DNA of 30,163 nt from JAKSUT01 sp045616505 (GCA_045616505.1 JAZLGV010000094.1:1-30163), one strand, 5' to 3'; shown: positions 15,736 through 24,238, counted from the stretch's first letter. Translations and numbers: made by a program. The notes: generated by a model from the sequence alone, not told the origin.

Positions 15736-16605
15736 ATGAAAAAATATATTGAATTAATTGAAAAAAAATTAGATGAATTTTTGCCTGTTGAATATCCAAA
15801 TGAGATATTTGACTCAATGCGTTATAGTGTGCTTGCTAAAGGAAAAAGATTAAGACCTGTAATGTGTTTAGAGGCTTGCAAAATTTTTGGCGGTAATATT
15901 GAAGACGCTATTCCAACTGCCTGTGCTATTGAAATGTTGCATGTTCAAAGTTTAATTCATGATGATTTACCTTGTATGGATAATGATGATTTTAGACGAG
16001 GTAAACCAACAAACCATAAAGTTTATGGCGAAGCTACTGCAACTTTGGCTGGTGATGCGTTATTGAGTTTTGCACCACAAGTTATTTTGCATAATTCTAA
16101 TAATTTATCTGATAGTACAAAATTAAAATTGATTGACGAATTTTGCCAAGCAGCAGGTGTTTATGGGATTATAGGTGGTCAAGTTGTTGATATTGATTCT
16201 GAAGGTAAAAAAATATCACCAGAAACATTGAACTATATTCATACACACAAAACTGCTGATATGTTTAAATTTGCTTTGCGTGCAGGTGCTATCATTGCGG
16301 GTGCAAATGATGAACAAATAAAAGATATGACAGATTTTGGACAAGCTTTGGGGTTTGCTTTTCAAATTTGTGACGATATTTTAGATGAAACTTCAACATT
16401 TGAAGAACTAGGAAAAACAATTGGAAAAGATAAAGCTGCAAATAAACCTACATATACTGCTTTGTTCGGAATAGAAAAAGCTAAAAGTGAAGTTGTTTGC
16501 ATGTTAAATGATGCATGTGCTATAATCGCAAAATACGACAAATCAGAAATTTTTGAAAATATAATTTCTGATATTAAAAGAAAGGCTTTAGGAGAGAGTG
16601 ACTAA
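15736..16605 (+). CDS. ispA: Polyprenyl (farnesyl/geranylgeranyl) diphosphate synthase
   Basis: Condenses isopentenyl diphosphate with allylic diphosphates to C15 or C20 chains for lipid carriers and quinones. It has the two aspartate-rich motifs: DDLPCMD (D77, D78, D83 counted from the GTG) and ICDDILDE, plus GKRLRP and GKDKAANKPTY near the C-terminus. The length of 289-290 residues fits the short-chain IspA/CrtE group; C15 and C20 products cannot be separated by eye. The start is either GTG 15733 or the adjacent ATG 15736, with no ribosome site. The end overlaps the divergent PAP2 gene by 8 bases. Confidence 0.92.
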   Translation: MKKYIELIEKKLDEFLPVEYPNEIFDSMRYSVLAKGKRLRPVMCLEACKIFGGNIEDAIPTACAIEMLHVQSLIHDDLPCMDNDDFRRGKPTNHKVYGEATATLAGDALLSFAPQVILHNSNNLSDSTKLKLIDEFCQAAGVYGIIGGQVVDIDSEGKKISPETLNYIHTHKTADMFKFALRAGAIIAGANDEQIKDMTDFGQALGFAFQICDDILDETSTFEELGKTIGKDKAANKPTYTALFGIEKAKSEVVCMLNDACAIIAKYDKSEIFENIISDIKRKALGESD

Positions 16606-17068
16606 TATTTATAATACAGGATATGAAGTAATAATATCTGGCATTTTTGCCGTTTTGATTGCACAAACTATAAAGTTTGTTTCTCATTTGATAGTAAAAA
16701 GAAGTATTGATTTTAGAATTTTATCTACAACCGGCGGTATGCCAAGCTCTCATACTGCAGCCGTTGTAAGTTTATCAACTTCTGTTGGTTTGGTATCAGG
16801 TTGGGACTCTGTTGCTTTTGCTATTTCAGCAGGATATGCATTAATTGTTATGCAAGATGCTGCAGGGTTAAGAAGAGCATCAGGCAAAATGGCTGTTTGT
16901 TTAAATAAAATGATGGATGATTTTTATAAACACGAAATGCAAGCTGCAGGCGGTAAATTAAAAGAAATGTTAGGACATACACCGTTTGAAGTTTTTGCAG
17001 GTGCAATTTTTGGTTGTTTATTCTCATATTTTATTCATTTTTATTTTTTACCACATTTTTTTAATTAA
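16598..17068 (+). CDS. Divergent PAP2 family membrane phosphatase-like protein (DUF212)
   Basis: A 156-residue membrane protein of the 'divergent PAP2' family, with hydrophobic segments near 8-28, 60-85 and 132-152. The acid-phosphatase motif GGMPSSHTAAVVSL (46-59) and the following MQDAAGLRRASGKMA are family hallmarks. Start GTG 16598 overlaps the prenyl synthase end and a GGAGAGAG ribosome site lies inside that gene, so the two are translationally coupled. Because the partner makes polyprenyl diphosphates, a role in dephosphorylating a prenyl (pyro)phosphate is a reasonable inference; the family has no settled substrate that I know of. Confidence 0.88.
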   Translation: MTNIYNTGYEVIISGIFAVLIAQTIKFVSHLIVKRSIDFRILSTTGGMPSSHTAAVVSLSTSVGLVSGWDSVAFAISAGYALIVMQDAAGLRRASGKMAVCLNKMMDDFYKHEMQAAGGKLKEMLGHTPFEVFAGAIFGCLFSYFIHFYFLPHFFN

Positions 17069-17114
17069 TCAGTAAACTTTATTAACAATTACTTTAAATT
17101 GCTTTGTTTTGAGT

Positions 17115-17131
17115 TTTGTCAATGCTAAAAT
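17115..17131 (+). promoter_or_regulatory. Predicted extended -10 promoter of the FimV-like gene
   Basis: TAAAAT at 17126-17131 is preceded by TG with one base between (TGCTAAAAT), the extended -10 form. A weak -35 TTTGTT lies 17 bases further upstream. The leader would be about 18 bases and contains the GAGGT ribosome site at 17143-17147. Confidence 0.4.
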
Positions 17132-17155
17132 AAACCTCAGTTGAGGTTAATTATT

Positions 17156-19423
17156 TTGTTTAAACAAAAAAATATATACATTTTAATATTAGGTTTATTT
17201 GTATTTTTATCTTGTAGTTTAAGTTCTTTAGCTCAAAACTATGAGAATAATCTGCTAAAAACTGATATTTCTCAAAATGCTTTAGGACAAGTAAAAGTTA
17301 CTTTATCTACTAAAAAACCTTATAACGATAAAGTTATTGTTAATAAAAAAAGTGATACTGAATATGTCATTTTAATGCCTGAAACATCAAATTCTATGAC
17401 TGCTGAACCTGTTACTAAAAATGCTCAAGGTGTTGTTTCAAGTGTTGATGTAAAAACTCAACCTTATCAAGGAAATTTAAAAGGTTATACAAAAATTACA
17501 GTAAAAACAACAAGACCAGTCGAAGTTGTTTCAAGTGTTAGAACTTCAACAGAAAGTGCGATTTCACAAAGTGAATACAATCAATTAATGGCACAAACCA
17601 AAAAAGCTCAACTATCTACAACTTCTGTTAATAAGACTGTTCAAAATATTGCAAAACAAAATGTTTCTGCTGCAAAAACTACTGTTGGTAAAGTTCAAAA
17701 TAAAGTTATATCAGTAACAAAAAATAATAAAAATATTTCTAATGTTATTGATAAATCTAAAAAGGTTATTGATAAAAATAATTTAATTTCTCAAAAATCT
17801 CAACCTAAAAAAGTTCAACAAAAAACTGTTTCAAAACCTGTTGAAACCAAAAACGTACAAAAACAAACTGTAAAAAAAGAAGAACCAAAAGCAAAACCTC
17901 AAGAAAAAGTAGTTGAGCAACCAAAAGATACTACTCAAAATGAAGTTAATAATGAAAATGTTCAAGTTCTTCAAAATGAAACGCAAGAAACTGTTCAAGA
18001 AAGTGCGCAAGAAAATGTTTCAGAACAAGAAAATGTCGAAGTCGCAAACGATGAACCTGTTGCTCAAGCTGAACCTCAAAAAAGTTCTATTGTTGTTAAA
18101 TTAGCACACATTATTGATTATATTCTTAGATTTGTTAGAAATAATATTATTTTAGCATCTGCTGTTGGGTTATTAGTATTTTTAATTTTGATTTCATTTG
18201 TCAAAAAAATGCAAAGAGCTTCAATTTCTATGAAACAAAGCATAAAAGCAAATATGAAGGATGAAAAAGCTCCTGTTGATTATACTGAAAATATAACAGA
18301 AGAAATGTCTTGGAAAGAAAAATTTAATACAGTTCAAGAACAAGAACAAAAAGTTGCACAATTACAAAAAGGAATTGAAAATGCTAAAAATGATTTGAAT
18401 GAACTTTTTGTAGAAAATGAAATTGAACAAGATGATGACGAATTTTCAAGTGTAGTTTTAGGCGATGATGAAGAAGTAATTGGTGACGATATTTATACTG
18501 ATGAAAGAAGTTCTTTAGTTGAGCAAGAAAATGTTTTAAATGATGTAGAAGAACAAATTGCTGAACAAGAATTACAAGAAGAATATACTACAGAAGCATA
18601 TTCAGATATTGAAGAACAAGCTGAACCAGTTAATGAACAAATTATTGATGAACAATTTGAAAATATTGAAGAGGAAATAGAAGTTTTACCTAAAGATAAT
18701 TTGATTTCTGAAGATATAATTTATGATGCTCAACAAGATTTAATTCCAGAAGAAACTATGGAAGCAGAAGATGTATTTAATGATATTTCAGAAGATGAAA
18801 TACAAGAGCAAGTATTAAACTCTATGCAACAAGAATCATTGATTGATACAAATGATTTTGAAGATATGACGGATGATTTTTCTGATGGTACTTCAATTGA
18901 AGATTTGTTTGAAGAAGAAAATACGGAAGATAATTCTCTTGATAGCGTAAGAGAAAAATATGAATTAGAACAAGAACAAAGAAGAATTGAAGCTGAAAAA
19001 CAAGCTATGAAAGAAGCAAAAGCTGCACGTGAAGCAGAATTAAAAGCTAAAGAAATTGCCAAACACGTAATTGAAGAAGGTGCAGTTACAAATTCTGTTA
19101 TGAATATTGTAAAAGACGATTTAATAGCACAACACGCAATTAGTCAGCCTACAAATTCAATAGAAGAAGTAAAATATTCAGCAGATATAGACGATACAAA
19201 AGGTTTTTATTTAGTTGATTTAAATGGAGCATCTGCCTTGATTGGTCATATCAATGATGAAATTTTTGTTATTAAACAATTTGATAATATTGTTTCATCA
19301 CCTATTAAAATTCGTGTAAATGAAACTACACCGAATGGAATTAGTTATATGGCAAGAGTTGGTTCTTTTAGAGGGGTTGTTGAAGTTTCTGATTATAATA
19401 TGAAGTTATTAATAGAATTATAG
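17156..19423 (+). CDS. Bitopic membrane protein with acidic cytoplasmic half (FimV-like architecture)
   Basis: Family not recognised. With the start at TTG 17156 (GAGGT 8 bases upstream) the protein has 755 residues: a signal peptide of about 26 residues ending SLSSLAQ; a beta-rich, AMIN-like periplasmic segment (about 35-125); a Lys/Gln/Val-rich low-complexity stretch (about 135-305); one membrane helix NNIILASAVGLLVFLILISF (330-349) followed by KKMQR, so the C-terminal part is inside; a very Glu/Asp/Gln-rich cytoplasmic region (about 370-600); a charged coiled coil (about 600-645); and a small conserved-looking domain (about 670-755). This plan resembles FimV/TspA-type polar scaffold proteins, but I see no LysM or sequence similarity. 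A further TTG at 17141 would add five residues. It is followed after 3 bases by a solute-binding protein gene. Confidence 0.75.
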   Translation: MFKQKNIYILILGLFVFLSCSLSSLAQNYENNLLKTDISQNALGQVKVTLSTKKPYNDKVIVNKKSDTEYVILMPETSNSMTAEPVTKNAQGVVSSVDVKTQPYQGNLKGYTKITVKTTRPVEVVSSVRTSTESAISQSEYNQLMAQTKKAQLSTTSVNKTVQNIAKQNVSAAKTTVGKVQNKVISVTKNNKNISNVIDKSKKVIDKNNLISQKSQPKKVQQKTVSKPVETKNVQKQTVKKEEPKAKPQEKVVEQPKDTTQNEVNNENVQVLQNETQETVQESAQENVSEQENVEVANDEPVAQAEPQKSSIVVKLAHIIDYILRFVRNNIILASAVGLLVFLILISFVKKMQRASISMKQSIKANMKDEKAPVDYTENITEEMSWKEKFNTVQEQEQKVAQLQKGIENAKNDLNELFVENEIEQDDDEFSSVVLGDDEEVIGDDIYTDERSSLVEQENVLNDVEEQIAEQELQEEYTTEAYSDIEEQAEPVNEQIIDEQFENIEEEIEVLPKDNLISEDIIYDAQQDLIPEETMEAEDVFNDISEDEIQEQVLNSMQQESLIDTNDFEDMTDDFSDGTSIEDLFEEENTEDNSLDSVREKYELEQEQRRIEAEKQAMKEAKAAREAELKAKEIAKHVIEEGAVTNSVMNIVKDDLIAQHAISQPTNSIEEVKYSADIDDTKGFYLVDLNGASALIGHINDEIFVIKQFDNIVSSPIKIRVNETTPNGISYMARVGSFRGVVEVSDYNMKLLIEL

Positions 19424-19426
19424 TGT

Positions 19427-20677
19427 ATGAGTAATCTTGATATATATATTTCAAATATAAAAAAGCATAAAGTTTCATTGATTATAAGATTAGTTGCGGT
19501 TATATTTCTTGTAACACTTTTAGGAATTATGGCGCAACCAAAAGATAATAAAGTTCATTTGAAATTCTCAACATGGGGTTCAAAATCAGAAATTGATATT
19601 ATAAAACCTTTAATAAATGATTTTGAAAAAGAAAATCCTAATATAAAAGTTGAATTTATGCACATTCCACAAAATTATTTTCAAAAAATTCATCTTTTAT
19701 TTGCGTCAAAAACACCACCAGATGTATTGTTTATAAATAATCAAAATGTCCCATATTATGCAGATGCAGGAGTTTTATTACCTTTAGATAGAAATTTTTA
19801 TGACAAAGATTTTACTAAAAAAGCATTAGATTCACTTTCTTATCAAGGTAAGTTGTATGCTGTGCCAAGAGATATTTCAACGATTGTTGTTTATTATAAT
19901 GATTCATTGTTTTCTATGTATAACGTAAGAAAGCCTAATGCTGATTGGACACTTGATGATATGCTCGCAAAAGCTATTTGCTTGTCTAAAGATATTGATT
20001 ATGACGGAAAAACAGATTTTTGGGGAGTAAGTTTCGAAGAAAATCCGCCGTTATATTATTTGCCTTATTTAATGAGTAAAGGTGGCGGAATTTTATCTGA
20101 AGATGGTCAAAATATGATTATTGATTCAGATGAAAGTCAAAGAGGTCTAGAGTTTTATTCAAATTTGAGAAATTTGTATCATGTTGCTCCAACTGCTGCT
20201 GAAAGTGCAAGTGAAACTATGCTTCAAATGTTTTTACAAGGTAGAATTGCAATGTTTGTTTCTGGTCGCTGGGTTGTTCCAAAACTTAAAAATGATGCAA
20301 AATTTTATTGGAATGTAATGAATTTCCCAAAAGGTGAAAAAGGCAGTGTTGTTCCTTTAGATGCTTCAGGTTGGGCAATTGCAAAAAGTTCTATTCATAA
20401 AAAAGAAGCGCAATTATTAATAGATTTTTTAGCTTCTAAAAATTCCATATCAAAAATTACAAAATCCGAATTGATTGTTCCAGCAAGATTTGATGTCCAA
20501 CAATCTGAATTTTTAAATATTGATAAAAATATTAATGATAGAGGTGATAATTTGAATAATTATGTCTTTTTAGACTCTATAAAGACATCAAAAATAACAC
20601 CTGTATCTGTTGATTACAATGTTGTCTTGGACGAAGTTAAAAAACGCACAAATTACCTTTTTAACGTTATGAAATAG
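19427..20677 (+). CDS. Membrane-anchored extracellular solute-binding protein, sugar type
   Basis: A 416-residue periplasmic binding protein of the family-1 (MalE-like) class that delivers sugars to ABC importers. After a short basic N-terminus there is a hydrophobic helix (about 17-36) without a clear cleavage site or lipobox, then HLKFSTWGSKSEIDIIKPLINDF, PPDVLFINN, LDRNFYD, YAVPRDISTIVVYYND and WTLDDMLAKA, all typical. D-x-D-x-D-G-K-T-D in DIDYDGKTDFWG is the calcium-loop type insert seen in some members. The ATG is 3 bases after the upstream stop, so the two genes are coupled. No ABC permease or ATPase gene is in the window, so it is an orphan here. Confidence 0.87.
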   Translation: MSNLDIYISNIKKHKVSLIIRLVAVIFLVTLLGIMAQPKDNKVHLKFSTWGSKSEIDIIKPLINDFEKENPNIKVEFMHIPQNYFQKIHLLFASKTPPDVLFINNQNVPYYADAGVLLPLDRNFYDKDFTKKALDSLSYQGKLYAVPRDISTIVVYYNDSLFSMYNVRKPNADWTLDDMLAKAICLSKDIDYDGKTDFWGVSFEENPPLYYLPYLMSKGGGILSEDGQNMIIDSDESQRGLEFYSNLRNLYHVAPTAAESASETMLQMFLQGRIAMFVSGRWVVPKLKNDAKFYWNVMNFPKGEKGSVVPLDASGWAIAKSSIHKKEAQLLIDFLASKNSISKITKSELIVPARFDVQQSEFLNIDKNINDRGDNLNNYVFLDSIKTSKITPVSVDYNVVLDEVKKRTNYLFNVMK

Positions 20678-20678
20678 T

Positions 20679-22040
20679 TTATTTTTTCATTTCGTCAAAT
20701 TTTGATAAATCTAGTTTTATTCTACCTTCTGAACCTTCAATATAAGATTGAGCGATGCCATAAGGGTAAGATTCCATACCAGTCAAATTACCTTTTTTAA
20801 TTTCATCAGCTAGTACATCAAGTTGTTTTTGAACATTCTTTTGTACTGTTGGGTTTACATCCATATATTGAGCTAATGTTAGGCAATCTCTTTCTGAGTT
20901 GCAAGCTCTATGCGCAAGAATTAAGTTTGACATATTATCTCTTGCTGATTCTAAATATTTATCTTTTCCCACCTTGAATGTAACTTGTGGTTTTATGTGT
21001 TCAACTGAATAAACTGCACCTTCAACTAATTTTTGAGCGATTTCTTGGTTTGAACGTTCAAATTGAGTTGGATTTTTTAAATTTGAATATTTTACGATAA
21101 ACGCATCTGCATTGTTTTCTGATGTTGGCAATGTTTTTGCTATTTCTAATAATTCTTTTAATTTAGGAGCATTTTTTGATGAAACATCTGCTGTTTTTAT
21201 ATCTCTTAAAAATTCTTTTCTTGCAAATTTTTCGCCTGGAAGATTTTTTGTAATTGTTCTTCTTGCATCTGAAATAATTCTTTTAATTTTGTTTAAATCA
21301 GATTTGTCAGCAAATTTTTCTCCTGCAACTAAAATTATTTTATCGAATACACCATCTTGAGTTTTTTGTAAGTTTTTGAATGCTTCAGGACGATAAGCAG
21401 AAACTGCATCTTGAATTGATTTTGTTGGGTTTTCTGCATAGAACTTTTTGATTTTTTGGAAAACACTAGCTTGAACTGGCAACATTCTATCTTCAACTGA
21501 TGTTAAAATATTCATAATTTTTGCTGAATATTCTCTTGTATTCATTGGTCTGTATGCTCTATCAAGAAATTCATTAGTGATTTCTTCTGCATCTTCATAA
21601 TTTTTCAATACATCGGGAGCCATTTTATTTGGTTCTTTTTGAGCAATTTTTGCTAGTTCATCTAAAACTTTCTTTTCAGTTTTGTTAAGTTTATCGATTA
21701 CAGCAGAAGTTGAATTAACAAAACTTTTAATAGTTTTTGGAATCTTGCTGTTTGCGTACATTAAATCGCTAAATGTTTCTGAAGAAACCATTTTTGTACC
21801 GCAATATGGGCAAGGTAATGTTCCAAGTTTTTTTAATTTAATAATACCTGGAAGTTTTGCATACTCTCCACCTTCAAAGTTGATTTGATAAGGAATATAT
21901 CCTAAAGGATATGATTTTAGTGGATTAGTCTGTGCATAAGAGTTTTTAACATCTTTTTTAGCAACAGATGTTTTAATACCATTATTACGTTGCATGTTTG
22001 TATATGCAACAGCATTTATAGAGAGACCATTCATTACCAT
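20679..22040 (-). CDS. HNH-endonuclease-like protein with a split zinc knuckle
   Basis: A 453-residue protein not recognised as a whole. Near the N-terminus lie the short segment YIPYQINFEGGE and CPYCG (77-81). The central 95-340 is a long charged, mostly helical region. The C-terminal part has SVEHIKPQ (H348) followed by DNMSNLILAHRACNSERDC (N372, H377, N381, C380, C386), the core of an HNH beta-beta-alpha metal nuclease. In usual HNH proteins the CxxC lies about 20 residues before the histidine; here about 265 residues intervene. The start at 22040 follows GAGGT; an in-frame ATG at 22142 lies inside the SRP RNA and is rejected. DNA or RNA cleavage is inferred only. Confidence 0.7.
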   Translation of the reverse strand: MVMNGLSINAVAYTNMQRNNGIKTSVAKKDVKNSYAQTNPLKSYPLGYIPYQINFEGGEYAKLPGIIKLKKLGTLPCPYCGTKMVSSETFSDLMYANSKIPKTIKSFVNSTSAVIDKLNKTEKKVLDELAKIAQKEPNKMAPDVLKNYEDAEEITNEFLDRAYRPMNTREYSAKIMNILTSVEDRMLPVQASVFQKIKKFYAENPTKSIQDAVSAYRPEAFKNLQKTQDGVFDKIILVAGEKFADKSDLNKIKRIISDARRTITKNLPGEKFARKEFLRDIKTADVSSKNAPKLKELLEIAKTLPTSENNADAFIVKYSNLKNPTQFERSNQEIAQKLVEGAVYSVEHIKPQVTFKVGKDKYLESARDNMSNLILAHRACNSERDCLTLAQYMDVNPTVQKNVQKQLDVLADEIKKGNLTGMESYPYGIAQSYIEGSEGRIKLDLSKFDEMKK

Positions 22041-22116
22041 ATTCGTTTTAAACCTCGTGAAAAATTTTTTTGCTACTACTGATTGAAAACTGTTACAAAA
22101 ATTTATAAACCCTAAA

Positions 22117-22379
22117 AATACCGTGCCACTGCCTATCGACATTTACAAACAATGCTTTGATTAAGAACCTCTCCACCTAAAAACCTAATACCCAAAAATT
22201 ATACCTTATTGCTGCTATGTTTCCATCCTGACAAGGTTCGGTAGTTTCTGCCACTAAGTCTATAAATTTCAACGAGATTGCTAACCTCCGCCTTGCTCAT
22301 AAAAGCCTCACAGCAGGCTCTGCACCTCGCAAAAGCGTTCGAGTCGAGAGATCCGCTAAGTCCCCGTGGAGCACGGCAC
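22117..22379 (-). ncRNA. ffs: Signal recognition particle RNA, large bacterial type
   Basis: The RNA scaffold of the SRP. The minus strand carries all landmarks. The 5' end CCGTGC (22376-22371) pairs with GCACGG near the 3' end (22126-22121). The Alu domain has CGGGGA, TAGCGG and the stem around ACTCG...GCGAG (about 22360-22310). The S domain has TGTCAGGATGGAAACATAGC (22235-22216) with an AUG-GAAA-CAU apical tetraloop, closed by ACCTT/AAGGT, the Ffh-binding helix. The 3' side ends GTCGATAGGCAGTGGCACGG, then a T-run. About 263 nt, so it keeps the Alu domain that the short 4.5S form lacks. Ends are estimates to within a few bases. Confidence 0.92.
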
Positions 22380-22383
22380 TTTT

Positions 22384-22411
22384 ATATTAACATGTTTGTA
22401 AGAATTTTCAA
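22384..22411 (-). promoter_or_regulatory. ffs: Predicted promoter of the SRP RNA
   Basis: On the minus strand TTGAAA (22411-22406), a 16-base spacer and TAATAT (22389-22384) put the transcript start at 22377-22379, which matches the conserved 5' end of the RNA. Confidence 0.7.
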
Positions 22412-22438
22412 AGTCTTTGTTAACGTTTATATATAAAT

Positions 22439-23431
22439 TTAAAGTGCTTTAATTATTTCATCGGTGAATTCGCTACAACTTGCATTTCCACCTAAATCAG
22501 CAGTGATTTTATTACCTTTTAATGTTGTATATAGTGCGTTTTCAATATTTTCTGCTACTTTGTTTTCATTTATATATTTAAGCATTTCAACAGCAGATAA
22601 TAATAAAGCAGTTGGATTTGCTTTATTTTGTCCTGCTATATCAGGAGCAGAACCATGTACTGCTTCAAATACTGCACAATCTTTCCCGATATTTGCACTT
22701 TTTGCTAATCCTAAACCACCGATTAAACCTGCACATAGGTCAGAAACGATATCTCCATATAAATTTGGTAGTACAAGAACATCAAACTGTTCAGGTTTTT
22801 GAACAAGTTGCATGCAGACATTATCAACTAATATTTCTCTATATTCGATTTGAGGATAGTTTTCTTTTATATGTCTTACAGACTCTAAAAATAACCCGTC
22901 TGATAATTTGCAGATGTTTGCTTTTGTAACTGCACAAACTTCTTTTCTATTATTTTTTACGGCATAATCGAATGCGAATTTTGCTATTCTTTCAGATGCT
23001 GCTCTAGAAATTGTTTTAATACTTTCAGCATGGTCTGCATCTATTTGTCTTTCTATGCCTGCATACAAATCTTCTGTGTTTTCTCTTACTACAACTAAAT
23101 CTACGTTATCAAATCTTGTTTTAATGCCGTCAATGTTCTTACAAGGTCTTAAATTTGCATATAAATCTAATTCTTTTCTTAATGCAACATTAACAGAACG
23201 AAATCCTTTTCCTATTGGGGTTGTAATAGGTGCTTTTAGCGCAATTTTATTTTCTTTTATAGAATTTATAACTTCGTCAGGTAATGGATTGCCACATTTT
23301 TCTACTGCTTTTGTACCTGCGATTTGTTCATCCCAGTCAATTTTTAAACCTGCTTTATCAATAACTTTGATTACACTTTCTGTAATTTCAGGACCAATTC
23401 CGTCACCTGATAATAATGTTATTTTATACAT
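22439..23431 (-). CDS. NAD-type isocitrate dehydrogenase (isocitrate/isopropylmalate family)
   Basis: Oxidatively decarboxylates isocitrate to 2-oxoglutarate, feeding glutamate synthesis. The 330-residue protein begins ITLLSGDGIGPEI, has the isocitrate-specific phosphate-loop block GFRSVNVALRKELDLYANLRP (S79, N81, R85, R95; isopropylmalate enzymes lack the S-x-N), RENTEDLYAG (R116, Y123), the metal site NLYGDIVSD and the NAD-side HGSAPDIAGQNKANP. The small size and this cofactor loop fit the NAD-linked homo-oligomeric form rather than the larger NADP enzyme. AAGGGGAT precedes the ATG. No other citrate-cycle gene is nearby. A homoisocitrate or tartrate role cannot be excluded by eye. Confidence 0.88.
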   Translation of the reverse strand: MYKITLLSGDGIGPEITESVIKVIDKAGLKIDWDEQIAGTKAVEKCGNPLPDEVINSIKENKIALKAPITTPIGKGFRSVNVALRKELDLYANLRPCKNIDGIKTRFDNVDLVVVRENTEDLYAGIERQIDADHAESIKTISRAASERIAKFAFDYAVKNNRKEVCAVTKANICKLSDGLFLESVRHIKENYPQIEYREILVDNVCMQLVQKPEQFDVLVLPNLYGDIVSDLCAGLIGGLGLAKSANIGKDCAVFEAVHGSAPDIAGQNKANPTALLLSAVEMLKYINENKVAENIENALYTTLKGNKITADLGGNASCSEFTDEIIKAL

Positions 23432-23484
23432 AATATCCCCTTTTCTATTCTATATGATTAAATTATACACAATAATTATTATAT

Positions 23485-23513
23485 TTGTATAGAATTTCTA
23501 TTTGTTGTATAAT
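23485..23513 (+). promoter_or_regulatory. Predicted clpP promoter with a palindrome in the spacer
   Basis: TTGTAT (23485-23490) and a perfect TATAAT (23508-23513) are 17 bases apart. The spacer holds the 13-base inverted repeat ATAGAATTTCTAT (23489-23501), which could be an operator. The start near 23520 gives a leader of about 30 bases with GGAG. Confidence 0.65.
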
Positions 23514-23549
23514 TATTTCAGTAAATATATTTTGGAGAATTTTTTAAAT

Positions 23550-24215
23550 ATGACTACAAAGAAATTTGATGTTCAAAGCAGAACAACTGAAGGTAATGTT
23601 TATTGCGTTTCAGATTATAACAAGATTTTAAATTATGTCCCAACAGTTATTGAAGCATCTTCAAAAGGCGAACGTTCTTTTGATATCTTCTCAAGACTAT
23701 TGAGAGAAAGAATTATATTTTTAGGTGACGAAATTGATGATGAATTAGCAAATTCAATTGTTGCTCAATTATTATTGCTAGATAGTGAAAACCCTGAAAA
23801 AGATATTATGTTATACATAAATAGCCCTGGTGGTGTTATTACTGCAGGTATGGCAATATTTGATACTATGAAATTAATCAAAGCAGATGTTTCAACAATT
23901 TGTATCGGTGAAGCTGCTTCAATGGGTGCTTTCTTACTTTCTGCAGGTACAAAAGGTAAGAGAATGGCTCTTCCAAATGCAAGGGTAATGATTCACCAAC
24001 CTCTTGGTGGCGCTCAAGGTCAAGCAACAGAAATCGAAATTGAAGCAAAAGAAATCAAAAGAATGAAAGACATGTTAAATGGTATGTTGGCAGAACATTC
24101 AGGTCAGCCTTTAGAAAAAGTTAAAGAAGATACAGAACGTGATCACTATTTGTCTGCTCAACAAGCTCTTGAATATGGTTTAATCGATAAAATTATTGAA
24201 CGTACACCTGTTTAG
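23550..24215 (+). CDS. clpP: ATP-dependent Clp protease proteolytic subunit
   Basis: Serine peptidase of the Clp complex, which degrades unfolded and tagged proteins fed by ClpX/ClpA-type ATPases. The 221-residue protein carries the triad S124 in GEAASMGAFLL, H149 in VMIHQPLGG and D198 in TERDHYLS, along with YINSPGG and the C-terminal YGLIDKII. The start ATG 23550 has GGAG 12 bases upstream; a longer frame back to TTG 23502 would begin before the -10 box and is not used. The N-terminus has about 20 residues more than the mature E. coli protein, possibly a propeptide. No clpX is adjacent; a terminator follows. Confidence 0.95.
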   Translation: MTTKKFDVQSRTTEGNVYCVSDYNKILNYVPTVIEASSKGERSFDIFSRLLRERIIFLGDEIDDELANSIVAQLLLLDSENPEKDIMLYINSPGGVITAGMAIFDTMKLIKADVSTICIGEAASMGAFLLSAGTKGKRMALPNARVMIHQPLGGAQGQATEIEIEAKEIKRMKDMLNGMLAEHSGQPLEKVKEDTERDHYLSAQQALEYGLIDKIIERTPV

Positions 24216-24238
24216 TTTAATAATTAAATATATTTATT

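Noticed and set aside
17156..17220. Lipoprotein signal (C20 in VFLSCSLSS) in the FimV-like protein.
   Set aside because: The residue three before the cysteine is Phe, not Leu/Val/Ile, and SLSSLAQ offers a normal signal-peptidase I site a few residues on.
17600..19080. Long open frames on both strands in the Lys/Gln- and Glu-rich parts of the FimV-like gene.
   Set aside because: They have no ribosome sites and show only low-complexity translations caused by the biased codons of the real gene.
22041..22142. N-terminal extension of the HNH-like protein from an ATG at 22142.
   Set aside because: The ATG and following bases form the conserved 3' end of the SRP RNA, no ribosome site precedes it, and the ATG at 22040 has GAGGT upstream.
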